Positions 34,175 to 44,844 of a stretch of DNA of 64,000 nucleotides are shown piece after piece. The notes under the pieces are model-generated. The model saw nothing but the letters and a program-made list of their open reading frames with translations, did no database searches and had not been told where the DNA came from. The translations under genes and the position numbers were made by a program. Numbering within the stretch: position 1 is the first letter of the stretch; every line of letters starts with the position of its first letter. Origin of the DNA: Carettochelys insculpta (lineage: Eukaryota; Chordata; Testudines; Carettochelyidae); the NCBI RefSeq assembly GCF_033958435.1, contig NC_134142.1:101379001-101443000 (forward strand), given 5' to 3'.

Positions 34175-34590
34175 GGGCTTGTCTACACTACCACCTTCCT
34201 ACGAAGGATGGTAATTAGGGTGTTGGGAATTTACTAATGAAGTGCTGCGCTGCATACATAGCACTTCATTAAGCATATCCCCACCTCCCCCAGCAACAAC
34301 GTCAAAGTTTTAAACTTCAAAGTGCCACGACAACTTCGAAGTCTCTTTACTCCTTTGAGGAGTAAAGGGACTTCAAAGTTGCCCCAGCACTTCGAAGTAC
34401 CGGCGGGTGAGCTGCAGCTAGACGCCAGCCGGTACTTTGAAGTTTAAAACTTCGAAGTTCCCGTGGGGGGAGGGGGGGCAGAATTTGCTCAATGAAGTGC
34501 TGCGTATGTAGTGCAGCACTTCAGTAGTAAACTCCCAACACCCTAATTACCATCCTTCCTTTGAAGGAAGGTGGTAGTGTAGACACAGCC
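34175..34590. mobile_element. Foldback Harbinger-type MITE, 416 bp
   Basis: The element is close to one long inverted repeat. GGCTTGTCTACACTACCACC on the left matches the reverse complement of the right end GGCTGTGTCTACACTACCAC, and similarity continues inward for roughly 100 bp (AATTAGGGTGTTGGGA). TAG (or TAGG) flanks both sides. It is non-coding and contains repeated ACTTCGAAGT words. Confidence 0.8.
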
Positions 34591-35149
34591 TAGGTGATGG
34601 ATCAAAGACACTGGATCAAAACACCTCTGACCCTCAAGGCTTGAAAGCTGAACTCTCCCAAATCAGGAGTATTCCAGTTCAGATTTTACATTTATCCCCT
34701 TCCCCCACCTCTCCCCCTTCCCCCCCTCAAAAAAAAACACAACAGAAGCATAAGAGCTGTGAAAAGATATCCAGTTCAGTATTATGGTTTGGCCTGTCTC
34801 AATTTGCAGTATTTATAGCTAGAAAAGTTTAAGATTTCCCCTTCCCATTTTTTATTACCAACGTATAAACTTATATATAAATACACATCTAAAAGTGCAT
34901 TTTTAAAACATCAGTTGGGCAAGATGCACCTTTTGCAATAACTTATGTTGCAGGTTGAAAGTCACAACTTACAATATAAAAACTTCCCTGGTCTTAAAAA
35001 TCGGAGACAAGCATTTCTTCACTAAGACAGTTTTCAGATTTAGTTACCAGTCTAAGATCTACGTTTGGACCTGGCAAAGAAGACCCTCAGAACAAGAATT
35101 TAAGTAGACATGGGCAATACTGAAACTGCAATGAATCACTGAAACGGTT
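34591..35149. other. Unannotated spacer
   Basis: No gene recognised. A C-rich stretch at 34697-34725 is followed by an A run. Confidence 0.4.
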
Positions 35150-35765
35150 ATAGCGCAGGACAGCTAAAATTATAGCCAGCCCTAAAAATTTTGCCTGCAG
35201 AGGGAGACTTGTCCTGGGTGGCTAAAAGACCCCCGGCTACAGCCAGCAACCAAAAATTGTAACTGCCAAGTGAGACTTCTCCCAAGCAGATGAAAGACCC
35301 CCCAACTATAGCCAGCCCCTTGGCCTTTGGATAAGGCCCATACAAGAACTTCCCCTGAGAGGACAGCGCCTCCAGACACAAAGTATTTTCTTCTGTTGCC
35401 TGAACGTTGGGACCACCCAGGGAAATTTTCCCTGGACAGCTACAGGATCCTCACTGCGTGCAAGGTGCCTGGCACCTTGCACACCATGTCCTTCTTTTGG
35501 TTCGGGGTCAAGGCATGTGATGCAGCTGGGCACTGGAAAGTTTCAGACTGTGTGGCACCTCCAAGGGGAGGGAAGAGAGGGGCTTTTGGAGGATCAGGAC
35601 AAAATGTAAGTGGCTGAAAAGAAGTTTCTCGTCCTATCATTCAAGCATGATACCCATCCACAGCCTAGCTGCCACATAGCGCTGGGGGTGGGGGAGCACC
35701 TGGCACCAGGGAGCACAGAAAGAAAAGGCAGCTAGCAAAGGTAGACACAGAGCCACAGACCCCAC
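35150..35765. repeat. Dispersed repeat with internal tandem units (copy 2)
   Basis: The left half has three diverged units of about 65-75 bp built from TATAGCCAGCC or TACAGCCAGC and GGGAGACTT or GTGAGACTT words. The right half (35540-35765) matches 5060-5240 in block order. It adjoins the 3' end of the Penelope-like fragment at 35780. The element class is unknown, and the open frames in it are not convincing genes. Confidence 0.55.
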
Positions 35766-35779
35766 AGCCACACTAACAG

Positions 35780-36346
35780 CAGAGAAAAAGAAAAAGCAGT
35801 CAAGTAGCACTTTAAAGACTAGCAAAATGGTTTATTAGGTGAGCTTTCGTGGGACAGACCCACTTCTTCAGACCATATCCAGACCAGAACAGACTCAATA
35901 TTTAAGGCACAGAGAACCAAACACAGTAAGCAAGGAGGACAAATCAGAAAAAGATAATCAAGGTGAGCAAATCAGAGAGTGGAGGGGTGGGGGGGGGAAG
36001 GTCAAGAATTAGACTGAGCCAAGTATGCAGACAAGCCCCTATAGTGACTCAGAAAGTTCCCATCACAATTTAAACCATGTGTTAATGTGCCAAAATTGAA
36101 TATAAAAGCCAGCTCAGATGATTCTCTTTCCAAAATGGTGCAAAAATTCTTTTTCAGTAACACACACACCTTTAGGTCATTGACAGAATGCCCCATTCCA
36201 TTAAAATGTTGACTAACTGGTTTGTGGATCTGGAGTGTTTTTATGTCTGTTTTGTGCCCATTGACCCTTTGTCTAAGGGAGTTAGAAGCTTTGTATATTG
36301 GACATTCAAAAAAAAGTTTGATAAATTGATGCTCTAATATTTTCAC
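35780..36346 (-). mobile_element. Penelope-like element, 3' end with GIY-YIG remnant
   Basis: The minus strand at 36346-36002 encodes 114 residues resembling the C-terminal part of a Penelope endonuclease: SLRQRVNGHKTDI, then KPVSQHFNGMGHSVNDLKV, and FGTLTHGLNCDGN. The N-terminal GIY-YIG core and the reverse transcriptase are missing. The region to 35780 is the 3' UTR, containing TGGGTCTGTCCCACGAAAGC and ending with AGTGCTACTTGACTGCTTTT. The same tail occurs at 59735-59815 and, doubled, at 38843-38941. Confidence 0.8.
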
Positions 36347-36756
36347 ATTTTAAAAGTAACACACTCAGAGCTACCATAGCTCTTAGTTCCTACAACAAAA
36401 CTTGGATGAATGCATGTCTCACACATCAAGATTCTATCAGGAACTGGAGAGCATCTATACATCATAGTCATTACATCACCATACATGCAGTTTAGAACTG
36501 TTCTCTAGCGTAATTTAAGCAAATATTGTGTCAAACAACTCTACCATAAAGCACACTAAGTAATCTTTAGTGCATGCAGCAGATTCTACAAAGACTAATT
36601 AATGCACAACATGTTCAAGTGCTTCAGAAAGTACATCTTTGTGTGTTCCACTTCTACTGTATATTGACAAACCCTTAGATACAAGTAACCATTTCTAGAA
36701 CTTTTTGGTGTTTATTGGATAAACTTTTTATTGGCATCAGGATATTTTAATCAGTG

Positions 36757-36788
<32 letters not shown>

Positions 36789-36844
36789 GACATTATACCA
36801 CTTGCTCCCCCCAAGATAAACAGGCATCTTAAGCTGGCCACAAG
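36347..36844. other. Unannotated spacer
   Basis: AT-rich, no gene recognised. Confidence 0.4.
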
Positions 36845-36846
36845 TA

Positions 36847-38041
36847 CAGCAGTCCCTTGAGTTATATGAGGTTTGAGTTCCCACCCCCCCCCACCTAATT
36901 CGAATTTCATGTAAGTTGGGGGGTGACTTTTTGCCCTGGCGGAACACTCTGCAGCAGGGAAGTAGCAGGAGCACCTGGAGCTCTTTTTGAAAGGTAAGTC
37001 CTGGAGTTGGGGGGCAGTTGAGGAGGGTTAAGCCTGGTGATGGATTGGGGCCATGGGAGGGGGGGTTAAGCTTGGGGTGGGTTATGGCTACAGGGGGCGT
37101 GGAGGGGGGTGGAGTTGAGCTGGAGCCACATGGCCCTGCGAGGCGTTGAGCCAGCCCTGTGTTGCAGGTAATGAGCCAGAGCCATGTGGGGGGTGGAGTT
37201 GAACTGGGACTGCAGGGAGTTGGGAGGTTGAACCAGGGCTGGGGGGGAATGGGATTTTGAGCTGCACTTAACAGCTGTGTCTACACGTGCACGCTACTTC
37301 AAAGTAGCGGCACTAACTTCGAAATAGCACCCGTCGCGGCTACACATGTCGGGCGCTATTTCGAAGTTAACTTCGACGTTAGGCGGCGAGACGTCGAAGT
37401 CGCTAACCTCATGAGGGGATCGGAATAGCGCCCAACTTTGACGTTCAACGTCGAAGTAGGGACCGTGTAGACGATCCGCGTCCCACAACGTCGAAATTGC
37501 GGGGTCCTCCATGGCGGCCCTCAGCTGGGGGGTTGAGAGATGCTCTCTCTCCAGCCCCTGCGGGGCTCTATGGTCACCATGGGCAGCAGCCCTTAGCCCA
37601 GGGCTTCTGGCTGCTGCTGCTGCAGCTGGGGATCCATGCTGCAGGCACAGGGTCTGCAACCAGTTGTCGGCTCTGTGGATCTTGTGTTGTTTAGTGCAAC
37701 TGTGTCTGGGAGGGGCCCTTTAAGGGAGCGGCTTGCTGTTGAGTCCACCCTGTGACCCTGTCTGCAGCTGTGCCTGGCACCCTTATTTCGATGTGTGCTA
37801 CTTTGGCGTGTAGACGTTCCCTCGCAGCGCCTATTTCGATGTGGTGCCGCGCAACGTCGAAGTTGAACATCGATGTTGCCAGCCCTGGAGGACGTGTAGA
37901 CGTTATTCATCAAAATAGCCTATTTCGATGTTGCTACATCGAAATAAGCTATTTCGATGTTGGCTTCACGTGTAGATGTAGCCAACTTGTGTTAATGCGA
38001 GTTAAGCACAACTCGAAATCGCACATTACGAGGGATTACTG
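36847..38041. mobile_element. pogo/mariner-like MITE carrying a nested Harbinger derivative
   Basis: The left end CAGCAGTCCCTTGAGTTATA pairs with the reverse complement of the right end CAGTAATCCCTCGTAATGTG, with TA on both sides. Without the 711-bp insert and its 3-bp duplication it would be about 481 bp. The interior tandem GAGCCATGTG-type units match the copy at 18318-19010. Confidence 0.75.
37273..37983. mobile_element. Deletion derivative of the Harbinger element at 26652-31299
   Basis: The left 290 bp match 26652-26965 closely and the right 330 bp match about 30885-31299. The middle, with the Myb domain and nearly all of the transposase, is gone. The first transposase codons (MDPQL and a short glutamine run) are still readable on the minus strand near 37640. 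AAC flanks both sides (37270-37272 and 37984-37986). It depends on transposase supplied elsewhere. Confidence 0.9.
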
Positions 38042-38842
38042 TACAGCTAAAGCAAAATCAGGGCCCTCCCCGCCAATTCTGGCACCCTATGCAGGCCAGA
38101 CACCTGCATCCTCCTCTGCAGCAGGTAGAGAGGGAGGAAATCACTCCATAGGAGGCCGGTCATCCACAGTGGGAGGATTCTGCCCTCAAAGGCTGCAGGG
38201 GCAGAAGCTATAGGAAGGGCAGGGGCAGGGAGGCAGTAGAGTTTGGGCTTGCCCCTGTGCTTGCTGGCAGCAGCACGAAGTGGAGCAACTCAGCCCAGCC
38301 CGCCCCACTTCCCCCAGCTGTGTCATTCAGTGGAAGAAGTTTGGTGGCACAGGCGAAACCACCCCTCTCATGCACCAGCAGCGGGAAACGAAGTGATGTG
38401 TGTGGGAGCTGATGAAGCACAGTGGGCTGGGGCCAGGTTGCTCTGTTTCCTGCCACCACCTGTGTGTGGAGGGAGGCGGGGAGTGAGTTCTGACACCAGC
38501 TGCTGGGACCAGGCCTCCCAGACCATATCAACTGGGGTCAGGGTGTAGCCCAGGGATGGCCTGCGTGGGGGGCTGGCCAGGGAATGGGGCTGGCCAACAG
38601 AGCCTGTGCTCACCGCACACAGCATGCAGCTTCCAGCTACTTAGAGCACCATGAAATATGCCCCACATTTTGTGGTACCCTACACAGCTGTCCGTTTTGA
38701 GTATTGATAGGAAAAACCCTGAGCATAGTGCATTCCGCTATCCCTTCCGTGTTCTTTTAAGTTACGTGGGAACTCCTTCAGCCCCTGGTCAATATCAGGC
38801 AAGTAAAATTGTAACAGAGAGATAGCTGTGCCAGTCTATACA
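38042..38842. other. Unclassified GC-rich block
   Basis: 38075-38640 is GC-rich compared with its surroundings. It may be a decayed repeat, but I find no matching ends. The open frames on both strands carry no domain I know. Confidence 0.35.
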
Positions 38843-38941
38843 CTATCAAAACAAAAAAGCAGTCCAGTAGCAATTTAAAGACTAACAAAATTATTTTGTT
38901 AGTCTTTAAAGTGCTATTGGACTGCTTTTTTGTTTTGATAG
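38843..38941. repeat. Palindrome made of two Penelope 3' tails
   Basis: The arms CTATCAAAACAAAAAAGCAG and, at the other end, its near-exact reverse complement (to TTTTGATAG) meet at GACTAACAAAAT-T-ATTTTGTTAGTC. Each arm of about 49 bp is the Penelope tail seen at 59767-59815. The right edge coincides with the insertion point of the LTR element (ATAGG, 38938-38942). Confidence 0.8.
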
Positions 38942-38942
38942 G

Positions 38943-39342
38943 TGTGATGGAGTGGGGGATACCTGTGTGTGTGTGAGTGGCTCACAGAGGGTGTGGGTCT
39001 CCTGCTGACGGTAACCTTGATGACCAGGTAACACCTTTGTACTGCAGACAAAGGAGGAGGTGGAGCCTGAGGGGTTTAAATTGGAACTGGGAGTTGGAAG
39101 CAGTTAGTCTGGGCTGAGGAAAAAAGAGACAAAAGGAGGGGGCAAGGCCCCGGCTCTGGGGGCCCCTCGGGGCCTCCTCTCCCCAACATGAATTGAACTG
39201 GCTGTCTCTGCCTGCTGTACTAACTCCTCTGTACGATGCTGTGTCCTGTCGGCTAATAAACCTGCTGTTTTCCTGCTGAGTGAGAAACTCTCCTGCCTGC
39301 GGACGGGGTGCAGAGCTTGGGGGACCCCAAAACCCCATCACA
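38943..39342 (+). repeat. 5' LTR
   Basis: TGTGATGGAGTGG to CCCCATCACA, 400 bp. It contains AATAAA at 39255-39260. Against the 3' LTR I see only a few differences, for example CTGACGG against CTGAGGG and an A-run length change. Confidence 0.9.
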
Positions 39343-39343
39343 C

Positions 39344-39361
39344 TGGTGTCAGGAGTGGGAT
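39344..39361 (+). promoter_or_regulatory. Primer binding site, tRNA-Leu type
   Basis: TGGTGTCAGGAGTGGGAT starts one base after the LTR. From memory it complements the 3' end of a vertebrate leucine tRNA. Confidence 0.65.
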
Positions 39362-40145
39362 GTTCCGCACCCCGAGGATGGAGCATCCAGCAGTAAGTGA
39401 CCGGGGCCCCGGAAGAAGTGGGGCCTGCGAGACCCAGGTGTGCTGAAGGGCAGTGAGGTGCAGTTCCCCAAGGCGGAGGGGCCTGCGGCCAAACCCAAGC
39501 AACTGCGGTTGTGGTCCTCGAGAGGGGGTGTCACACCCGAGGAGGGGTTACTCCTGGGAATCTGTTGGAGTCGGTCCCAGAAGGTGGAGGGGCCGAGAGC
39601 CCAACCCCCAGGAACAAGTGACCCCTGAGGAGACTGACGCTGAATGAGTCCTTCCCAAGACAGGGTGCTCATGGTCCCTGAGAGCGGGTGTCACACTGAA
39701 GAAGGGGTTCCACTGGGAGTCTGTTGGAGTCGGTCCCAGAGGGCAGAGGGGCCTACGGCCTAACCCTGGGCAGCTTGTGACCCGCAAGAAGCCTGGCACA
39801 CTGAAGGGATTCTTCCAGGAATCGTGGGGTGCAGAGGGCATCAGCCTGAGAGCCTGCAACCACGCTGAGCAACTCCGCTGTGAAGTGGCAGCACCTGAAA
39901 ACCGAATCAAGATTAAAGAAGCTGAACAAGGCAGCGTGGATGTGCAGTGGCGGAGCTGATGGCTGGGGAGAATCCTGCAGAGGTGAGCCCGAATCGGGGC
40001 AGGAAACCCTGGACTGCATGGAGCTCTGAACCGAGTGGCCTGCCACAGCTCAAGGAGGGAAGGAGCGATTCCAACCCATCATCTACTAGTGGCCAAGACA
40101 GACCTGTGAAAAGTTTTCCAGGCCTGGGCCGAGGAAGGTGCCTGT

Positions 40146-41398
40146 GTGTCTGTGCAGGAAAGCAGCTTGTCCACTGGGAATGGCAAGTTGTCTGTGAGAG
40201 AAGCTGCTTCACCTTCTGTGTGTGTGTGGAGACCAGCCGGGGGGCTGGGACAAAGGAGAAAGTGTCTCCCATTGTCTGTCTGTGTTAAACAGCAGCAGCA
40301 GCAGCCTGGGGAGAGAGCAGAGCCTGCGTTTGGAAAAGGTGCCAATGAGAAAACTAGCCCATTGTCTAAGGAAAACTTCCCCAGCCTGGGGTGGCTGGAG
40401 AAGGATCCACCAGAAAAGAGCATTCCAGGTGTGTCTCTGAATCCAGCCATGGGGGCTGGAGCAGAGGGAATGGCTCCGGGATGGGGCAGTGGTATCCCTG
40501 CTAAGGACACTGGTCCTTGGTGCAAGAAAAGTGCTTCTGCTTCTGGGGAAGTGAATCCTTTGCCTGAGCCTGTGGGGGCTCAAGATGGAGCCAAGATCCC
40601 AGAGCTGGATCTGAGGGCAGCTGAAGCCCAGATGGGAAGTGGGCCTGCCTCTGTGTCTCTCAGGGGGGATGATGCTTTAACTCGGTCTGATCCAGTTAGT
40701 ATCATCAGGAAATCCCAGAGACCAGACGATTCTGGTACTTGTTCTTTGCCTGATGCTGAGGTGTTATTGGGAGGGGGTGAGAGGACTCTGTCCTACCAGA
40801 GTCATCCTCTCGCCAGGACACAAGAACAGACGGGCAATGGAGTTACGCTGACTGATGAAATAAAGGAGCTGGTAGCAGAAGGGAGGAAAGGGATCCTGAC
40901 CTTCTGTCCGGTGGTACTGGCTGTCTGCCTGGAGGGGGATTACGTGGGAATCTGCCTAATGGGCCAGAAGTGATCCTGGGCGTAGGTGAAACCCAGGAGC
41001 TGGTTGTGGCTCAAGGGAGCAGTGCCCCTGTGGAGGCAGACAGGGGTGAGTTGTTGTTTTGGGGAAGCTCTTAAGGAAGAGAATTTCCCTGAAACTTTTC
41101 CTAACCCATCTGTGGGGACTGCAGACAATGGGAGTGAGGTGAAGGAGAGTGAACAGGAAAGGTGCTTGTCTGTAAGAGCCAGAGCAGCCCTTTGCCTGGG
41201 GAGAAGTTTGTTTCAGCTCCTGATGGCCAGGACCTGCCTGAGTGTGAAACCACTGGCTGTGCTCTGGAAGGGTCCAAAGCAGGCAGTGTAAAAGTTTCTC
41301 AGGAATTGGAAGTTGGTGCAAGTAAAGTGAAAACTATCAGGGAATGTGAGCAGCCCTGTGAGAACCAAATAAAACAGCTGCACAGTCAGTCTCTGTAG
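40146..41398 (+). pseudogene. Degraded gag-region reading frame of the LTR element
   Basis: The longest frame (40146-40973, 275 residues; no assured start codon) is hydrophilic, rich in Ser, Gly, Pro and Glu, with a five-glutamine run. A further frame, about 41162-41398, continues the same character after frame changes. No zinc knuckle or protease motif is visible. I assign it to gag only from its place between primer site and SCAN-like part. Confidence 0.4.
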
Positions 41399-42165
41399 GA
41401 TGCAGGAGAGCGCCAGCAATTCCCCATCTCCAGATGGTGGAAACACTTATATTCTTATACTGGACTCCACTTCTGATTCCATGGGGAGGCAGTAGTTGGA
41501 GGTGGAAGGACAAAGGAGCTTTGGGCCTGGTGGGCCAGTAAGGGATAAACAGGAATTCCTTCATGTGGATTCTGCGTCTGGGACTCACAAAACAACTCTC
41601 AAAAAGCAGTTTGGTTTGCAAATTTCCAGACTGGCTGGAAGGGGGCCGTCTCCCTGAGATCATCAATGGCGCAGCTCTTGTTAAAAGGGAGGGCACAGCC
41701 AGAAAGATCAAATTTCCACCCCGGGGGCAAGAGAGAAGATTAGAACTTAATGGTGCTAAAAAAGGCCTCAGCCATTTATCCCCAAAATACCAAATTCTCA
41801 AGGAGGTTACACAAAAGTTGTGGTCTACCAAAGAGCAACGTAAATGTACAGTTGCAATGGGTTTGTTCTGTTACTCACGCTAACTGCTGTAACCAAGGGG
41901 TGCTGCTACCAAAAGCTGTAGAATTGTACCATGCACTAAATGTTTGGAAAGAGCCATGTGACATGATGACATTAATGTAAAAGCATGAACTGTATGTTAA
42001 AGAAGTCTGTAACTCTAAAATGTCACCATTGTTCCCTGTAACTAGTCTTGCAACCTCTAACATAAAAAGGAACATTCCAAACCTATTGTGTGGCATAAAA
42101 GGGGAAACTGAGGCACACAGCCATTGTGGTGGTCTGGCTAAATGCCAAGGGTGGAAGCATTTGTA
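41399..42165 (+). other. Internal LTR-element sequence without recognisable domain
   Basis: It contains a 106-codon frame (41563-41883) that I cannot assign. The section near 41900-42160 has no open frame of note. Confidence 0.4.
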
Positions 42166-42189
42166 CCTTCCGTTACTGGACTGTAACTG

Positions 42190-42350
42190 AATTCCAAACA
42201 TTGGCTGGAGCAGCTGTATGGACTGGTGGTCAGATGGGGCAAAACCCAGACCACAAAAAACCTGTTTAATCTGTTGGTGCTGCAGCATCTGTATGGGCTC
42301 TGCCCGCCTGACTTGAGAACGTGGCTAACGGACCGGGGCCAAAGCAGGGA
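42190..42350 (+). pseudogene. SCAN-like gag capsid remnant
   Basis: One frame reads HWLEQLYGLVVRW and then NLFNLLVLQHLYGLCPPDLR followed by TWL. This has the SCAN pattern of a W with a spacer, then LLVLEQFL, then a proline and L..W. SCAN domains of vertebrate zinc-finger proteins are known to derive from the capsid of Gmr1-like gypsy elements. The N-terminal helices are not convincing and stops lie just upstream. Confidence 0.65.
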
Positions 42351-42379
42351 GACCAACCAACCCAAGGGAACTAAAGGGA

Positions 42380-42546
42380 CTTGCCCGGCTGCATCACATA
42401 AAAAGGGCCAAGACCAAGCTCCTAACTTGGAGCCTCCCCCAGCAGGACTATGACGTGGAGGTGGTGCACATCAAGGGGAGAACAGAGGGTACAGCCAATG
42501 CCCTGTCACAAGGGGAGAGCCCCGAACTTCCCCAGGTCACCAGTTG
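42380..42546 (+). pseudogene. RNase H C-terminal remnant
   Basis: In a different frame from the SCAN-like part, the sequence reads KTKLLTWSLPQQDYDVEVV and then HIKGRTEGTANALS, the usual gypsy RNase H end (YDxEVVHxxGxxNxxADALS). The reading frame stops at TGA about 42545. The jump from gag to RNase H between about 42350 and 42385 marks the internal deletion. Confidence 0.8.
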
Positions 42547-42568
42547 AGTGACCCCGCTCAGTTCGGTC

Positions 42569-42584
42569 TGGAAGGGGGGAGAGA
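42569..42584 (+). promoter_or_regulatory. Polypurine tract
   Basis: An all-purine run built from GGAAGGGGGGAGAGA ends exactly at the 3' LTR start. Confidence 0.8.
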
Positions 42585-42983
42585 TGTGATGGAGTGGGGG
42601 ATACCTGTGTGTGTGTGAGTGGCTCACAGAGGGTGTGGGTCTCCTGCTGAGGGTAACCTTGATGACCAGGTAACACCTTTGTACTGCAGACAAAGGAGGA
42701 GGTGGAGCCTAAGGGGTTTAAATTGGAACTGGGAGTTGGAAGCAGTTAGTCTGGGCTGAGGAAAAAAAAGACAAAGGAGGGGGCAAGGCCCCGGCTCTGG
42801 GGGCCCCTCGGGGCCTCCTCTCCCCAACATGAATTGAACTGGCTGTCTCTGCCTGCTGTACTAACTCCTCTGTACGATGCTGTGTCCTGTCGGCTAATAA
42901 ACCTGCTGTTTTCCTGCTGAGTAAGAAACTCTCCTGCCTGCGGACGGGGTGCAGAGCTTGGGGGACCCCAAAACCCCATCACA
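42585..42983 (+). repeat. 3' LTR
   Basis: 399 bp, TGTGATGGAG to CCCATCACA, near-identical to the 5' LTR. It is followed by ATAGG (42984-42988). Confidence 0.9.
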
Positions 42984-42988
42984 ATAGG

Positions 42989-44844
42989 TAAGTTAAAGCG
43001 TGATTTAGAGCTCCCACTGTCCCACCCAAAGTCCTGCATCAATAGGCCTAGGGATCTGTCCCTACATACTGATTTACAGAGGTTCTGTACCTAACTCTTG
43101 ACAAAATATTGCAGCCTAACTTTGAAAAAATTATTTATGTACATAGAGCCCAAGTACGTAGAGCCCCTATGAATGTACAAGTACAAGGAGCCCCTATGAA
43201 TGTGCCACATGTTGACAAGCCCTCATACAACAGGCACTTAAATTCTAGGTTGTGTATGTCCTAACATGGCAGGATGCAGCAAAACTACAGGTCAAAGAGT
43301 TTGACATGGGAGATTCCAAGTAGGGGTTGGGCCAGGAGATGGCAAGTATATATTAAGACACATGGGTTAGTTCAGGGGTGAGCAAAGTGGGGGGCAAGCC
43401 CCCTCGTGGAGGCCTGAAATATCCCAAGTTGGGGGACAGGCACAGCATGATCAGCTGCTGGGTCTCAGTTTGAAAAAAAGGCTGAAGTGTGTTACTGTTT
43501 TTATGTATGTGTGTTCACATTTACATACCAATTAGTAGTTTTTACATGCTACAAAGTATATTCAACAGCAGGCTTTGGAGAGAGCTTCTTCCTCCCAGTA
43601 GCAGCATCCCATCTCCTGCAGCCCCTTCTTGAAAAGCAATTGAAAATGCCTGAAAACAGTTATCATTATATCCTATTTCTCTAATGGGATACCTGCTCTC
43701 TTTACAATGTATTAGAATTTCAGAGTTTATTAATATTAATTTGAATGGCACTAAGGATGTGTTAGCCACCTGAGTGTTGTATTCAAAATTATGCAAAACA
43801 TTGGCACAAAGCAATTTCATAATATTCAGGGAGTTTATGGTTTCCTGCTGACTTTCAGTTCTCTTTCTGTGCCTAACAACATGCATTTCTAAGCAATGCA
43901 ATGACCATCTGAATACATTCCTTATGGTAATGTGTGCATTATCATCTTGTGATTGATAATCACAGGAGTCTTCATGTTACACTGCACTTGGATCCTTGCC
44001 CCTCTAAGCTCCAACTGCACAACAGTCATTTGCAAAAGGATCTTGGAAATGCAGCATAGAACTAAATGCTTTCTGGCTAGCACTGGTGGGTTTTTTTTTC
44101 CAATTATTTGCATACAAGCTTGTCTGCGGTAAGCAGGATTGATCTTATAAAATATGCTCAAGAAGGTGAGACCAAGTTACTACAAGTCAGAAGACAAAAA
44201 TGTGTGTAAATGTGTTTAGAAAATTAAAATTGAGAGCATCTTTCCAGGGTAACTTGGTGGGCAGAGGAGAAATATAGCACTGATCAAAAACACCAAAACC
44301 CCTGATCATTACTACAAAGGTATCACAGCAAACAGCAGAGCTGAAATTTCTATTAATTTTCCACACATATTTTGCTTACAATGCACATCAGAGATTCATG
44401 GCTTTCATACCTTGTTATGTGCTTGAACTGATAAGACATACACAGCCATATTTTGAGAAGCAAGAAACAGCAGAACTACAACAAGGCAGTTCTCTAGAGT
44501 AATGCATTGTGCAGAAAACTAACAGAAGTATTTTAAAACAGGAAAAAAGGTACTTCTTTCTTGTGTGCATACATCGTTAACAGACCCCCCCCCAAAAAAA
44601 TTCAGTGCTAAAACCGTTATTTTCCAAATGTGTGGGTCTAAAATACCACAGCTAACAAGTGTAGGAAAACGTCAAGCACAAGGATCATGAGATTGTGACA
44701 GTACAGGCAGAAAAATGTCATATGTGTAACACTTCATTGTGCTATGGAACTAGCATTTTAAATAGAAAGTAAACACACAATGGAATAATATGATCTAAAA
44801 GCTTCACTTGGACTGTAAGCATGATCTTGTGTTTAAAACCTTGA
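42989..44844. other. Spacer with minor repeats
   Basis: No gene recognised. AGCCCCTATGAATGT occurs twice at 43157-43202 (short tandem duplication). CAGGGGTGAGCAAAGTGGGG at about 43373 resembles an hAT-like end without partner. The frames at 43542-43901 and 43922-44161 (minus) are not assignable. Confidence 0.4.

Larger units (their letters stand above)
38943..42983 (+). mobile_element. Gmr1-like Ty3/gypsy LTR retrotransposon, internally deleted
   Basis: Two LTRs of 400 and 399 bp are nearly identical, and ATAGG is duplicated on both sides (38938-38942 and 42984-42988). A primer site, a degraded gag region, an RNase H tail and a purine tract lie in order. RNase H stands directly before the 3' LTR with no integrase behind it. 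In Gmr1-like elements integrase lies upstream of reverse transcriptase, so this order is expected there. Protease, integrase and most of RT-RNase H are deleted. The near-identity of the LTRs implies a fairly recent insertion. Confidence 0.8.
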
